Of a stretch of DNA of 64,000 bases, positions 33,586 to 43,143 are shown one piece after another (the first letter of the stretch is position 1; each line of letters starts with the position of its first letter). This stretch comes from Pseudomonadota bacterium (GTDB lineage Bacteria > Pseudomonadota > Gammaproteobacteria > Burkholderiales > Burkholderiaceae_C). Below the pieces are notes generated by a model. It worked only from the letters and a program-made list of their open reading frames with translations. It did not search any database and was not told the origin of the DNA. Both the position numbers and the translations under genes were made by a program. The stretch lies in the NCBI GenBank assembly GCA_018241225.1, contig JAFEEG010000018.1:46650-110649 (forward strand). The letters are read 5' to 3'.

Positions 33586-34707
33586 ATGGACGTTCTCATC
33601 TCTGGCGCCAGCATGGCCGGGCTGTCAGCCGCCTACTGGTTCTCTCGCCTGGGCCACCGGGTGACTGTAGTCGAGCGTGCGGATGGCTTGCGCCCCGGTG
33701 GAGCGCCCATCGACGTTCGCGGTCGCGCACTCGGGACGGCCGAGCGCATGGGAATCCTGGGGAGGATCGACGACCAGAAGGTCAGCATCGTCGAGCCTGC
33801 GCCCGTCCTCGACGGAGCGGGTGCACAGGTTGCGACCCTCGATCTGCGGTGGTTCGCCAACGAGACCGACGAGGACGCCGAGATCACGCGCGACCGGCTC
33901 AACCGGATCCTGCTCGGCACCATCCCCGAGGACGTCGAGTTTCGCTTCAGGACATCGATCTGCGCGCTCGCCGATGGCGCCAAAGGTGTCGACGTCGCCT
34001 TCACGGACGGACGGGAGGGGCATTATGAGTTGGTCGTTGGCGCGGACGGACTCCACTCCAACGTTCGCAAGCTTGCCTTCGGACCGGAGAAGGACTACGT
34101 CCGCCACTTCGGCCACTACGTCGCTCTCGTCGACCTCCCAAGCGGCAGGCAGTGGCAGCGCGGCATGCTCAACGTGCCCGGCCTGACGATTGCCGTGCGT
34201 GACGCAGGCGACGGGCCGCAGGGGATGATGCTCGTTGCCAGCCCCGAAGTGGACTACGACTATCGCGACCTCGACGCCCAGCGCAGGATGATCGATCGCT
34301 TTCTCTCTAGCGTAGACGCCTGGCAGGTACCGGCGCTGCGTGCTGCATTCATCGACCCGGCTGCCAAGGGCTTCTACTTCGACTCCGTGAGCCAGACCCA
34401 CATGCCCAGTTGGATCAAGGGCAACGTCGCGGTCATCGGAGATGCGGGCCATTGCGCCGCGCTGCTATCCGGCATGGGGACGACGCTGGCGATGGTGGCC
34501 GCGGAGACTTTGGCGACGACCTGGACCGAGTATGAAGGCGACCTGGAAGCAGCCTCCCCGGCCTACCACGAGCGCCTGCGTCCCTACGTCGACCAGTGCC
34601 AGGCGTTCGCCCATGAAGGCGCACCAATCATGGTTCCGAAGACGCAGGAGGCCCTCGACGAGCGCAACGCGACCTTCCGGGCGTATGCCGCCAGGTTCGC
34701 GACATGA
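33586..34707 (+). CDS. FAD-dependent monooxygenase (PHBH-type)
   Basis: 373 residues. FAD motif VLISGASMAGLSAAYWFSRL, the ED-type Glu in VVERADGLRPGGAPIDVRGR, mid-protein DG motif (LVVGADGLHSNVRKL), and GD motif AVIGDAGHCAALLSGMGTTL. Group A flavin hydroxylases use NAD(P)H to hydroxylate aromatic or similar rings. Its place behind the importer suggests it acts on the imported compound. Confidence 0.88.
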   Translation: MDVLISGASMAGLSAAYWFSRLGHRVTVVERADGLRPGGAPIDVRGRALGTAERMGILGRIDDQKVSIVEPAPVLDGAGAQVATLDLRWFANETDEDAEITRDRLNRILLGTIPEDVEFRFRTSICALADGAKGVDVAFTDGREGHYELVVGADGLHSNVRKLAFGPEKDYVRHFGHYVALVDLPSGRQWQRGMLNVPGLTIAVRDAGDGPQGMMLVASPEVDYDYRDLDAQRRMIDRFLSSVDAWQVPALRAAFIDPAAKGFYFDSVSQTHMPSWIKGNVAVIGDAGHCAALLSGMGTTLAMVAAETLATTWTEYEGDLEAASPAYHERLRPYVDQCQAFAHEGAPIMVPKTQEALDERNATFRAYAARFAT

Positions 34708-34872
34708 AGGCGCGGGCCGGTCCACAAAGCCAGCGCGGCACTGCTGCGTTGCACCACGGACATATGCCACGTCCCCTTTGTAGACGCTGCCTGCTCGCTA
34801 AAGCGGAGCACGCTGGGTTGCGTATAGAACCAAACAACTACACACTTTCGATCCACGAGGAGGGGAAAACCT

Positions 34873-35817
34873 ATGCGCACCCACCGCTTGGCGGCCGTTG
34901 TTGCCGCTTGCCTGGTAACGTTTGCCTCGGTCAGCCAGGCACAACTGCGAGGCGGAGCTGCGACGAGCTTCGATGCCCCGGTGCTCACAGGGGGTTCAAT
35001 CACGTTGCCGGCCGTGCTCTATAAGGCGTCAGATCCAAGTAAAGGGGTCGTCGTCCTTATCCACGGTTCAGATGGATTGAACGACCATCGTGAGGGGCAT
35101 TACGGGCGCGCTCTGGTTGCCGCGGGCTATTCGGCGCTGGCAGTGGATACCTATGGGCCTAGGGGAATCACAGGCACTATCGCCGACCAATCCAAGCTCT
35201 CCATTTGGCAGCAAGATTCGGACGCGTTCGCGGCCAGACGTTATCTCGTTGCCCAAGGCTTCCCGGCGGACAAGATTGCCATCATGGGATTCTCTCGAGG
35301 AGGAACCGTCGCGTTCCATGTCGCTGACATGAACTTCACGCCAAATGAGGCGGACCGTTTCAAGCTGGCGATTCCTTTTTACGCCGCTTGCGCAACGCGC
35401 CCTCGTCAACCCAAGCCTACCAGTGCGCTTTACGTGGTGTTGGCGGAAAAGGACGACTGGACCGGCACCAAGAACTGCGAGGCAGCAGCAAACGCTCACG
35501 CGGCTGCAGGTGGCAAGGTGACAGCCAAGCTCTACATGGGGGCCTCCCATGGCTTTGATGGTAATCCAGAGCACACGCGGTTAACACGCGTTTGGGACGC
35601 TGCAACACTCGTTGATTGTCTGGGGTTCATCGAGCCCGATGGCAGTGCCTCATACGAGGGAAAGGTCTATCCGAACTATGTGGGAGGAGGCAACTCAGAT
35701 TTCGCGACTGCCATGAACAAGACCTGCGTGAAAAAGGGTGCCACAGTCTGGACCAATGTGACACAGAAAGAAGCGGTGACCCGTGACGTCATCGATTTTC
35801 TAAACGCCAATATGTGA
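34873..35817 (+). CDS. Exported dienelactone-hydrolase-like protein
   Basis: 314 residues. GAGGAGGGG 8 nt upstream of ATG. Signal peptide 1-23 (cleaved after SQA). Hydrolase core with LIHGSDGLNDH, nucleophile GFSRGG with Ser141 in place of the Cys of true dienelactone hydrolase, Asp in AEKDDW, and His in ASHGFD. A periplasmic esterase or lactonase is likely. Separate promoter: 165 bp after the monooxygenase. Confidence 0.82.
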   Translation: MRTHRLAAVVAACLVTFASVSQAQLRGGAATSFDAPVLTGGSITLPAVLYKASDPSKGVVVLIHGSDGLNDHREGHYGRALVAAGYSALAVDTYGPRGITGTIADQSKLSIWQQDSDAFAARRYLVAQGFPADKIAIMGFSRGGTVAFHVADMNFTPNEADRFKLAIPFYAACATRPRQPKPTSALYVVLAEKDDWTGTKNCEAAANAHAAAGGKVTAKLYMGASHGFDGNPEHTRLTRVWDAATLVDCLGFIEPDGSASYEGKVYPNYVGGGNSDFATAMNKTCVKKGATVWTNVTQKEAVTRDVIDFLNANM

Positions 35818-36016
35818 CTGCCTTGAAGCCAGTGGTCAGGCTGCTTCTTGGCGCAACGGCTTCCGAGCCTTGAGGCTGAAAGTCCGCTCTTCGCCTGCGA
35901 AGTGCCCGTAGCCGGTATGCCGCGGCAACCATCATTCGAGGTCGACCAGGCGTTCGACCCTCCCGGCCGGGCGGGCCTCGGGGCAGGACGAAACGACTTC
36001 CCCCCGCTCGGGTATT

Positions 36017-36670
36017 TCAGGCCAACGGCATTGTGCGAATCTCGGTTGCCACCTCGAGCTTTGCCTCGGTAGCGGCCAGCACTTGCTCAACGCTGACGCC
36101 GGGTGCCGTTTCGAGCAGCAGCAACCGCCCGTCCCGCTGCTCGATGACCGCCAATTCCGTGACCACCAGGTCTACCGGTCTAGCAGAGGTCAGCGGCAGC
36201 GCACAACGCTGGACGATCTTGGCCTTGCCCTTGGCGGTGTGCTGCATGGCAACCACCACGCGCTTCGCACCGGTCACGAGATCCATGGCGCCGCCCATAC
36301 CCGGAACCATCTTGCCGGGAATCATCCAATTGGCGAGCAACCCTTGTGCATCTACCTGCAGGCCGCCAAGCACTGTCATGTCCACATGGCCACCACGGAT
36401 GAGACCGAACGAGATAGCGCTGTCGAAAGTGCAGGCACCGGGAATCGCCGTGACCGGCCGCCCGCCGGCGTCAGTGAGCCGCGCCTGCACCATCGCCCCG
36501 TCCGCAATTGGCCCGGTGCCGATCAGCCCATTCTCGGACTGGAAAAACACGTGCATTCCCTGCGGCACATAGTTCGCGACCATCGTTGGAATGCCGATGC
36601 CCAGATTGACCAGCATGCCGTCCTTGAGCTCAAGGGCGATGCGCCGCGCGATCACAGTCTGCGCTTCCAT
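36017..36670 (-). CDS. atoA: CoA-transferase subunit beta (AtoA-type)
   Basis: 217 residues from ATG at 36668-36670 with GGGAGG upstream. Contains LVNLGIGIPTMVANY, QSENGLIGTGP with the catalytic Glu of SENG, 'LGGLQVD...NWMIPGKMVPGMGGAMDLV', and TELAVIE. Closely follows E. coli AtoA along its length. With the alpha subunit it moves CoA between acetyl-CoA and short-chain 3-oxo or other acids. Two bp after the alpha gene. Confidence 0.9.
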   Translation of the reverse strand: MEAQTVIARRIALELKDGMLVNLGIGIPTMVANYVPQGMHVFFQSENGLIGTGPIADGAMVQARLTDAGGRPVTAIPGACTFDSAISFGLIRGGHVDMTVLGGLQVDAQGLLANWMIPGKMVPGMGGAMDLVTGAKRVVVAMQHTAKGKAKIVQRCALPLTSARPVDLVVTELAVIEQRDGRLLLLETAPGVSVEQVLAATEAKLEVATEIRTMPLA

Positions 36671-36672
36671 GA

Positions 36673-37320
36673 TCAATTCCTCCCGACGAGGTAGTCCACC
36701 AACACCGCAGGCGTGACGACATGGTCGGGCGAGATCATTCCTACCGGCACGATCTGCTCAACTTCGGCCACCACCGTCTTGCCAGCCATCGCGATGACGG
36801 GGTTGAAGTTGCGTGCCGTGAGGGCGTAGACCAGATTGCCGAGGTAATCCGACATGAAGGCCTGCACCAACGCGAAGTCGGCATGAAGCGCGGTTTCCAG
36901 CAGGTAGGTGCGCCCCTGGACCTCGAGCCTCTGCTTTCCTTCTTCAACCACGGTGCCGACGCCGGTGGGGGTCAGCACTCCGCCGAGGCCATGGCCGGCC
37001 GCACGGATGCGTTCGATGAGAGTTCCCTGAGGAACCAGTTCGACTTCGAGTTCGCCGGCAAGCATCTGCCGCTGGGTTTCCGGGTTCAGGCCGATGTGGC
37101 TGGCGATCACCTTGCGCACCGCCCTGGCGGTGACCAGCTTGCCGATGCCCACGCCGGGCAGAGCGGTGTCGTTGGCGATCACGGTGAGCTCGCGCCGCCC
37201 TTGGCGCACCAGCTCATCGATCACGCGCTCTGGCGAGCCTACGCCCATGAAGCCCCCGACCATCAGGCTCGCTCCGTCGGGGATCAGAGCAACTGCCTCT
37301 TCCGCGCTTGTCGTGTGCAT
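36673..37320 (-). CDS. atoD: CoA-transferase subunit alpha (AtoD-type)
   Basis: 215 residues from ATG at 37318-37320; AGGAGG 6 nt upstream. Motifs: GASLMVGGFMGVGSPERVID, LTVIANDTALPGVGIG, 'HIGLNPETQRQM', 'VPQGTLIERIRAAGHGLGG', 'LTPTGVGTVVEEGKQ'. Colinear with E. coli AtoD. Likely allows use of acetoacetate or a related 3-oxoacid, or CoA activation for nearby catabolic genes. Confidence 0.9.
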   Translation of the reverse strand: MHTTSAEEAVALIPDGASLMVGGFMGVGSPERVIDELVRQGRRELTVIANDTALPGVGIGKLVTARAVRKVIASHIGLNPETQRQMLAGELEVELVPQGTLIERIRAAGHGLGGVLTPTGVGTVVEEGKQRLEVQGRTYLLETALHADFALVQAFMSDYLGNLVYALTARNFNPVIAMAGKTVVAEVEQIVPVGMISPDHVVTPAVLVDYLVGRN

Positions 37321-37516
37321 GCCCAGCCTCCTGTGCCCGTGACTCAGATGCGTGGCGGCGGACTGGCCGCGCCAAGTCTTGTGCGAGGGGAATTCTAGGG
37401 GCCAACGTCGGGACCTGCAGTGATGCAGAAATACTGTATCGGCATGCAACGTGACTTGGGACTGAAGATGCGCGTGAGCAAAATGACGCGCGTCTTAAAC
37501 GACTCAGGAGTCCGTG

Positions 37517-38548
37517 ATGAAGACGATGAAAGCCGCCGTGGTTCATGAGTTTGGCAAGCCGCTCAAGATCGAGGAGGTGCCCGTCCCGGAGGTCACGCCT
37601 GGCCAGGTGCTGGTGAAGGTGGCCGCCTCGGGCGTCTGTCACACCGACCTGCACGCGGCAGACGGCGACTGGCCGGTCAAGCCCAATCCGCCCTTCATTC
37701 CAGGCCACGAAGGCGTGGGCCACGTCGCAGCGGTGGGTGCGGGTGTGAAGCACGTGAAGGAAGGCGACCGCGTCGGCGTGCCCTGGCTGCACACGTCATG
37801 CGGGCATTGCGAGCACTGCATCACTGGCTGGGAAACCCTGTGCGACTCCCAGCAGATGACCGGCTACACCGTCAACGGCGGCTATGCCGAGTACGTTCTG
37901 GCCGACCCTGGCTACGTAGGGCACCTACCCGCCAACATCGGCTTTTCCGCCATCGCGCCTGTGCTTTGCGCGGGTGTCACGGTCTACAAGGGGCTGAAGG
38001 TGCTCGATTGCCGGCCGGGCGACTGGGTGGCGATCTCCGGCGTTGGCGGCCTGGGCCACCTGGCGGTGCAGTACGCCAAGGCCATGGGTTTTCACGTGGC
38101 GGCGGTGGACGTGGACGACACCAAGCTCAAGCTGGCGAAAGAGGTAGGCGCCGACATGGTGGTGAATGCAGCCACCGGCGATCCGGTGAAGACGCTGCAG
38201 CGCGAGCTCAAGGGTGCGCACGGCGTGCTGGTAACAGCGGCGGCGCGCAGCGCCTTCGCGCAGGGCCTGGGCATGCTGCACAAGCGAGGCACCATGTCGA
38301 TGGTAGGCCTGCCACCGGGCGATTTCGGGCTTCCAATCTTCGATGTGGTGCTCAACGCCAAGACCGTGCGCGGCTCCATCGTCGGCACGCGCAAGGACTT
38401 GCAGGAGGCGCTTGCGTTCGCCGGTGAAGGCAAGGTCCACACGGTGTTCAGCGAAGACCGCATCGAGAACATCAACCCGATCTTCGACCGCATGCGCAAG
38501 GGCGAGATCGAGGGTCGGGTAGTGCTGCGACTGACTGACGAACCTTAG
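37517..38548 (+). CDS. adhP: Zinc-dependent alcohol dehydrogenase (AdhP type)
   Basis: 343 residues from ATG 37517 (AGGAG 6 nt upstream; a GTG at 37514 is too close). Catalytic zinc ligands Cys41, His64-Glu65; structural zinc Cys95, Cys98, Cys101, Cys109; NAD motif GVGGLGHLAVQYAKA. Length normal. Interconverts primary alcohols and aldehydes. Divergent from the CoA-transferase pair by about 200 bp. Confidence 0.93.
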   Translation: MKTMKAAVVHEFGKPLKIEEVPVPEVTPGQVLVKVAASGVCHTDLHAADGDWPVKPNPPFIPGHEGVGHVAAVGAGVKHVKEGDRVGVPWLHTSCGHCEHCITGWETLCDSQQMTGYTVNGGYAEYVLADPGYVGHLPANIGFSAIAPVLCAGVTVYKGLKVLDCRPGDWVAISGVGGLGHLAVQYAKAMGFHVAAVDVDDTKLKLAKEVGADMVVNAATGDPVKTLQRELKGAHGVLVTAAARSAFAQGLGMLHKRGTMSMVGLPPGDFGLPIFDVVLNAKTVRGSIVGTRKDLQEALAFAGEGKVHTVFSEDRIENINPIFDRMRKGEIEGRVVLRLTDEP

Positions 38549-38744
38549 TTCTGAGCGGGGGCTGACGGCCGGCTTGCGAATAGCGTTACACCCGCGCGTT
38601 TGGCTTTGTCCAAACAGGTGATGAGGCAGCACGCTCGTTGCGAGGTCGGGCCAAGCAGCTCATCAAGACCTGGGGGCAGTGTGAGCGCCACGCTGAGAGC
38701 GGCTTTGGTGAGTTGCGTCAACCACTCTGGTCTGGGAGAGAGCG

Positions 38745-39137
38745 ATGAAGCGACGTTCTGTCTTGATCAAATTTGCCCATGGCTGCCTCGTCTTGGGATC
38801 GACTGTCGCGGCGTCGAGTAGCCCGGCTCAACGCGTCTCCAATCCAATCGTTCGTCCGGGCGGTCCAGGTGGTCCGCTTGGACCGGGTCGCCTTCCCAGT
38901 GATTCAGATGGCGTCAATCGAGCGCCGTTGCCCGGCGTTTACGTGGTTCGGGCCGTAAGTGATCGAGACGACACCATTCGGTTGAGCGATGACCAGGGGA
39001 AGACAGCGGACGTCTTTGTACGAACGGATGTCTTCGACATCTCGAAGCTGAAGCCAGGGGATCGGGTCGCCGTCGACTTGATCATGCCGCACGGTAAGGG
39101 TTCAAGGCTCGAAGCGGCCAGTTTGTGGATCCCTTGA
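38745..39137 (+). CDS. Exported small protein with beta-barrel-like C-terminal domain
   Basis: 130 residues; GGGAGAGCG before ATG. Signal peptide 1-28. A Gly/Pro-rich linker (RPGGPGGPLGPGRLP) leads to a 65-residue domain (VYVVRAVSDRDDTIRLSDDQ, 'KLKPGDRVAVDLI') that looks like a small OB- or DUF5666-type barrel. No cysteine. Family assignment uncertain. Confidence 0.6.
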   Translation: MKRRSVLIKFAHGCLVLGSTVAASSSPAQRVSNPIVRPGGPGGPLGPGRLPSDSDGVNRAPLPGVYVVRAVSDRDDTIRLSDDQGKTADVFVRTDVFDISKLKPGDRVAVDLIMPHGKGSRLEAASLWIP

Positions 39138-39283
39138 CCTTGTCAGCCTGAGCCCCTCTCGTCGTGGATGGTTGAGGCGTCTCTCATTGGCAAACGGGAC
39201 CTGCGCGACCGGCAGCGCAGGTCGAATTGCCGTTGACCACTTCTATGAGCGGCCGCAACTTGGAACCGAGTCCTGTTCGCTGG

Positions 39284-40381
39284 CTAGAAACTGTGCTTGA
39301 TCCCCAGGTCAAACCCGGAGGAATGGCGATCGGGTGCCGTGATCGAGCCATTCAGGGCATAGGAAGCGCCGCCGCTGTTGTGAAGGTAGGCATAGGTCCC
39401 ATAGGCCGCGGTGCGCTTTGACAGCGAATACAGGAAACCCACGGCAAGCTTGTCCCCGCGTGGGTCTCCCGCGGCGTCGGTTCCGTACGACGAGTAGGAC
39501 ATCTTCAGCTGCGTGGCACCGAGCGGAACGACGGCGCCGAGAAGCCAGCCGGTGGCCGTCAGCGGGGAGATCTGCTTGATCTCGTCGTGGTAGTAGCCTG
39601 CGCTGATCTTCACGACCTGAAAGTCGTAGGAGGCGCCGACGTTGACGGCCTCGATGTCGCCAGTCGTGGCAGTCTGGGCTACGCGGGTGCGGCTGCCGGC
39701 CACGGCAACGGCGAAGGCGCCGTTCCCCCAACCGAGGCGGCCCGCGTAGCCGTTGCCGTCATTCACGCTGGGCTGACCTGTGACCTGTGCGTTCTCGCCC
39801 ATGAAGTACTGCGCCTCGCCGAAGAAGCCTCCCAGGCCAGGTGGCAGGAAGTAGGCGACCATGTTGGACGCGCGCGTGGCCGTCGGGCCGTCGATCGTCA
39901 GGGCATCGGCCAGGTTGGCGCCTACGCCGGTCGTCGAGAAAGGATCGACGTCGTCGCGGTTGCGGAAGATGGACGTGAAATCCCGGCCCAGCCGCATCTC
40001 ACCCCAGAAATCCATCAGGCTGACGGTGGAGCGGCGACCGAACAGCGCGTCGATGGTTCCGCCGGACTGGTTGTTCATGTTGGAGGTGCCGGTGCCGCCG
40101 GTGTCCACGTTGAGCTGGCCTTCCAGCCAGAACCCGGCTGCCAGCCCACCACCCAGGTTCTCGAAGCCGCGCACGCCCCAGCGAGATGTCGAACTCTTGC
40201 CGCTGGCCAGTTGTGTGAGATTGGCGACGCTGCCCGTGCCGTAGCTCAGCGCGACGTCGACGATGCCGAAGAAGTTGAGGGAGTCGCTGGTCACCTCCTT
40301 GGCGACCTGGGCATTTTGCGCTGCAGCTGCAGTTGCACCTAGAGCGAGTGCAATGAAGGCTAGCGATCTCAATTTCCTCAT
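39284..40381 (-). CDS. Gram-negative porin (OmpC/Omp32-like)
   Basis: 365 residues. Signal peptide 1-21 (ATAAAAQ), first strand SLNFFGIVDVALSYGTG, the loop-3 region 'RRSTVSLMDFWGEMRLGRDF' and FG-type strand ends; closes with GFDLGIKHSF, the C-terminal Phe required for outer-membrane assembly. Length and motifs are those of trimeric 16-stranded Burkholderiales porins. General diffusion of small anionic solutes is typical. Confidence 0.93.
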   Translation of the reverse strand: MRKLRSLAFIALALGATAAAAQNAQVAKEVTSDSLNFFGIVDVALSYGTGSVANLTQLASGKSSTSRWGVRGFENLGGGLAAGFWLEGQLNVDTGGTGTSNMNNQSGGTIDALFGRRSTVSLMDFWGEMRLGRDFTSIFRNRDDVDPFSTTGVGANLADALTIDGPTATRASNMVAYFLPPGLGGFFGEAQYFMGENAQVTGQPSVNDGNGYAGRLGWGNGAFAVAVAGSRTRVAQTATTGDIEAVNVGASYDFQVVKISAGYYHDEIKQISPLTATGWLLGAVVPLGATQLKMSYSSYGTDAAGDPRGDKLAVGFLYSLSKRTAAYGTYAYLHNSGGASYALNGSITAPDRHSSGFDLGIKHSF

Positions 40382-40787
40382 GGTCCATCTCCATGTCGAT
40401 CAGGTCACTGTTGAGCACCCCACTTCTTCTGGGGCGTGTGGCCGAAGAGCCGCAGCCGCGGTTCATCTTGTACCGATGAATTTCCTTCAGGTCGAGCCTT
40501 CGCACGGGCGGGTAGCAAGATGGCCCATTGCGATGTCGCTTGCGAACAACGAAGGCCTTTAGTTCGGGTAGGAACTCCTGATGCAGGGCCGAAATTTGGT
40601 GAAGCATTTTGCGAACTGCTATCGCTGCTGCACCGCCGCTTCCCCAACCGCTAATCAAGTGAACCCGCAGGAGCACGCCTTCCAGCGAAGCTAATCGCGC
40701 CGGCTCCGGATGTTCTTCCGTTGCCATTCAGTAGTGGAGAGGAACTATTGCAGCTGGCGAACACGCATCACCTGACCAGCCGCCGTG
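40382..40787. other. Porin upstream region without a recognisable gene
   Basis: About 400 bp between the porin start and a small convergent-side gene. It must contain the porin promoter on the minus strand, but I cannot point to a clear -35/-10 pair. Open frames here lack coding character. Confidence 0.4.
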
Positions 40788-41000
40788 CTACCAGAACTTC
40801 CAAAAGGGGCGCCTTTTCCGCTCGGGCTCTATCAGGGGACCCATCGTCGTTTCCGCGCTCCCAAAGCGACGCCGAACCTCGCGTTCATGTTCGTGCGCAT
40901 GCGCCCGCGCGCCCGCCTGTCCGCGCAGTGCCGCAAGGCGCCAGCGATGCGCCCGGTCCAGTAGGTCTTCGTCCGACAGCGCAGATGGCTCGGTCATCAT
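40788..41000 (-). CDS. Hypothetical protein ending RRPFWKFW
   Basis: 70 residues from tandem ATGs (40995-41000) with GGAGAG about 10 nt upstream. Helical, with an Ala/Arg/His-rich centre (RWRLAALRGQAGARAHAHEH), ending in RKRRPFWKFW. Small proteins with this aromatic basic tail recur in Burkholderiales. Soluble, function unknown. Confidence 0.55.
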   Translation of the reverse strand: MMTEPSALSDEDLLDRAHRWRLAALRGQAGARAHAHEHEREVRRRFGSAETTMGPLIEPERKRRPFWKFW

Positions 41001-41420
41001 CGTTTGACCACTCTCCGTCGACAGTTCTAGTCGCTCGCGGTTCCAGAGATCGCGGCGCTGCATGGATTTGGCGCGAGACGGCACATCTGCAACTTTGTTC
41101 TTCGTTCTACCGCGTACGACGCCTGCGCGTCACTTGTCCTTCAGCGGGTCCATCGTTGGGGTCCAAGGCACCTGAGGCGCGAAGTCGTTAGCTTGGAATT
41201 TGCCGCACTTTTGCAAGAGCTCGGTCTGCGCAGAACGCTACCTTGGCAACTTCTTCACGAAACCGTGCGTTCAATTCGGCCGCAAACGCCGCACGCCGCT
41301 TCGCGCGCGAGGATGATCGCGCCGCCGTCGGAAATCGAGACGCCGCCTCATGGGTGGAGACGAATCTGGACTTACTAGCGGCGAAGGTCGACTTGCACCC
41401 TATCAATAAGAAGGAATCGG
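41001..41420. other. Stretch without a recognisable gene
   Basis: About 420 bp upstream of the periplasmic binding-protein gene. No frame carries a convincing start or motif. AAGAAGGAATCGG just before 41421 is the ribosome site of the next gene. Confidence 0.4.
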
Positions 41421-42554
41421 ATGAAGGCACTGTTGCTGCGCGCCCGAGGGCGAATGTTTGTCACCACCACCCTACTGGCCATCGCCGCGCAGTCCAGCGT
41501 GGCTGCAACCGTTGTCGTTGGACAGGTCGCGCCAATATCTGGGCCCGAGGCGCGCCAGGGCCGGGACTATGGCACAGGCCTTCAGATGTACTTCGATGCC
41601 GTCAACAAGGAGGGCGGTATTAACGGCCATACCTTCACCTTGGTGCGCAAGGACGATCACGGCCAGCCCGCAGAGACCGTGGCCCTCACCCGCAAGATGG
41701 TGTCCGAGGACAAGCCTCTGGTGCTGGCAGGCTACTTCGGCAGCCGCAACATCTCCGATCTCGCCGCCTCGGGCCTCCTGGAGAACGAGCGCCTAGCCCT
41801 GGTAGGCTACCGCAGCGCCGAGATCCGCGACGATTTGCCGATGCTCTACAACGTACGCGCCAGCCTGCGCGACGAACTCACGCGCATCACTGCGCACCTG
41901 GCCACCGTCGGCATCCGCAAGCTGGGCTTGTTCTACGAAGACGGGCCGAACGCCCAGGCCTTGGTCGCAGCGGCTGATGCCGCAGCAAAGAAGGCGGATA
42001 CCAGCATCGTCTCGCGCGCCTCGTACGCGCCCAACACCACCAAGGTAGCCGCTGCCGTCGACCAGTTCATCACGACCAAGCCCCAGGCCATCGTCATGGT
42101 CTCCAGTGGCGCTGCGGCAGGTGCCTTCATTGAAGCCTATCGAAGCGGCGGAGGGAGCGCACAACTATTGGCTCACTCAGGCACCGAACTGGAACAGCTC
42201 TCAACGCGCCTGGGCGAGGAGCAGATGGCCGGCCTCGTGATCGCGCAAGTCACACCCAATCCCTACCGGATCAATGGCCGGCTCACCAAGGAGTTCATTG
42301 ACTCCGCCAAAGCCCAGAAGATCGAGGCGCCGAGCTACGCGATGATGGAGGGCTATATCGCCGCCCGCGTCATCGTGGAAGCAGTTCGCCGCCAGGGCGC
42401 CCGCCCGACGCGCGAAGGTATGGCACCAACGTTAAACAGCATGGACAACCTCGATCTCGGAGGCTACAGCCTAGCCTTCAAGCCCACCCAGCGCACCGGC
42501 TCGCGCTATGTCGAACTGTCCATCGTGAACAGCACTGGAAAAATCCGGCAGTAG
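41421..42554 (+). CDS. Periplasmic ligand-binding protein (branched-chain amino-acid ABC type)
   Basis: 377 residues. Signal peptide 1-28 (cleaved after VAA). Peripla_BP_6 fold: VVVGQVAPISGPEARQGRDY, 'INGHTFTLVRKDDHGQPAET', 'VLAGYFGSRNISDLA', 'MEGYIAARVIVEAVRRQGAR'. No permease or ATPase gene is nearby, so it serves a transporter encoded elsewhere or acts as a sensor component. Relatives bind amino acids, aromatics or amides. Confidence 0.88.
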   Translation: MKALLLRARGRMFVTTTLLAIAAQSSVAATVVVGQVAPISGPEARQGRDYGTGLQMYFDAVNKEGGINGHTFTLVRKDDHGQPAETVALTRKMVSEDKPLVLAGYFGSRNISDLAASGLLENERLALVGYRSAEIRDDLPMLYNVRASLRDELTRITAHLATVGIRKLGLFYEDGPNAQALVAAADAAAKKADTSIVSRASYAPNTTKVAAAVDQFITTKPQAIVMVSSGAAAGAFIEAYRSGGGSAQLLAHSGTELEQLSTRLGEEQMAGLVIAQVTPNPYRINGRLTKEFIDSAKAQKIEAPSYAMMEGYIAARVIVEAVRRQGARPTREGMAPTLNSMDNLDLGGYSLAFKPTQRTGSRYVELSIVNSTGKIRQ

Positions 42555-43143
42555 CGGTCCCAGCCCCCTTCGGTGGATTGGAGAGCGCGAGCCGCGGCTG
42601 GTCCACTATCTCCACGCAAGGGGCGCTTGGCACCCGCGAAATTGCCGAAGGGATCGTTGCCAACGACCGCTTCAACAGCCAGAGCAGCAGTTCATTGAAT
42701 GCGACGGAATGACCGCAGCTGGTCGAACTGTGTCGATGGCACCTACTTGCGCTTGACGAAGATACTGGTGCCGACCGCCGAATCAGTGCGCCGTGTTGTG
42801 CCCGGGGAAAGCGAGTGCCCCCGACAAGGAATGCGGTTTTTCCCCACTCCCCAATTCGACGAGATGGTGATGAAGCCGATGACCGCTCGCCCTCGCTGAC
42901 AGGCCCGGTTATCGATTCACAAATATCTGAAGACGGCCCGTGGCCAACCCCAAGCAGCTAAGAAGGCGCCGCGAGCGTTGGCCGAAGCATCGCTACGTCT
43001 CCTTTTGGGCGAACGGTGCATTCGTTGCACTCAGTCCGCTCACAGCCGAGCGCCGCTGTCACTGTGGCAGCACCGTGCCCTGCGGGGACGGCCTGATTCG
43101 CCAAGAGCGGACCTTCTGCACGCCCCAGGGCGGCCTGTCGAAG
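42555..43143. other. Region with coding-like scraps, no intact gene
   Basis: About 590 bp. One frame at 42615-42710 reads TQGALGTREIAEGIVANDRF and stops; another at 42940-43060 has a basic start. None extends to a recognisable domain. It appears to be decayed gene sequence between two regulons. Confidence 0.35.
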
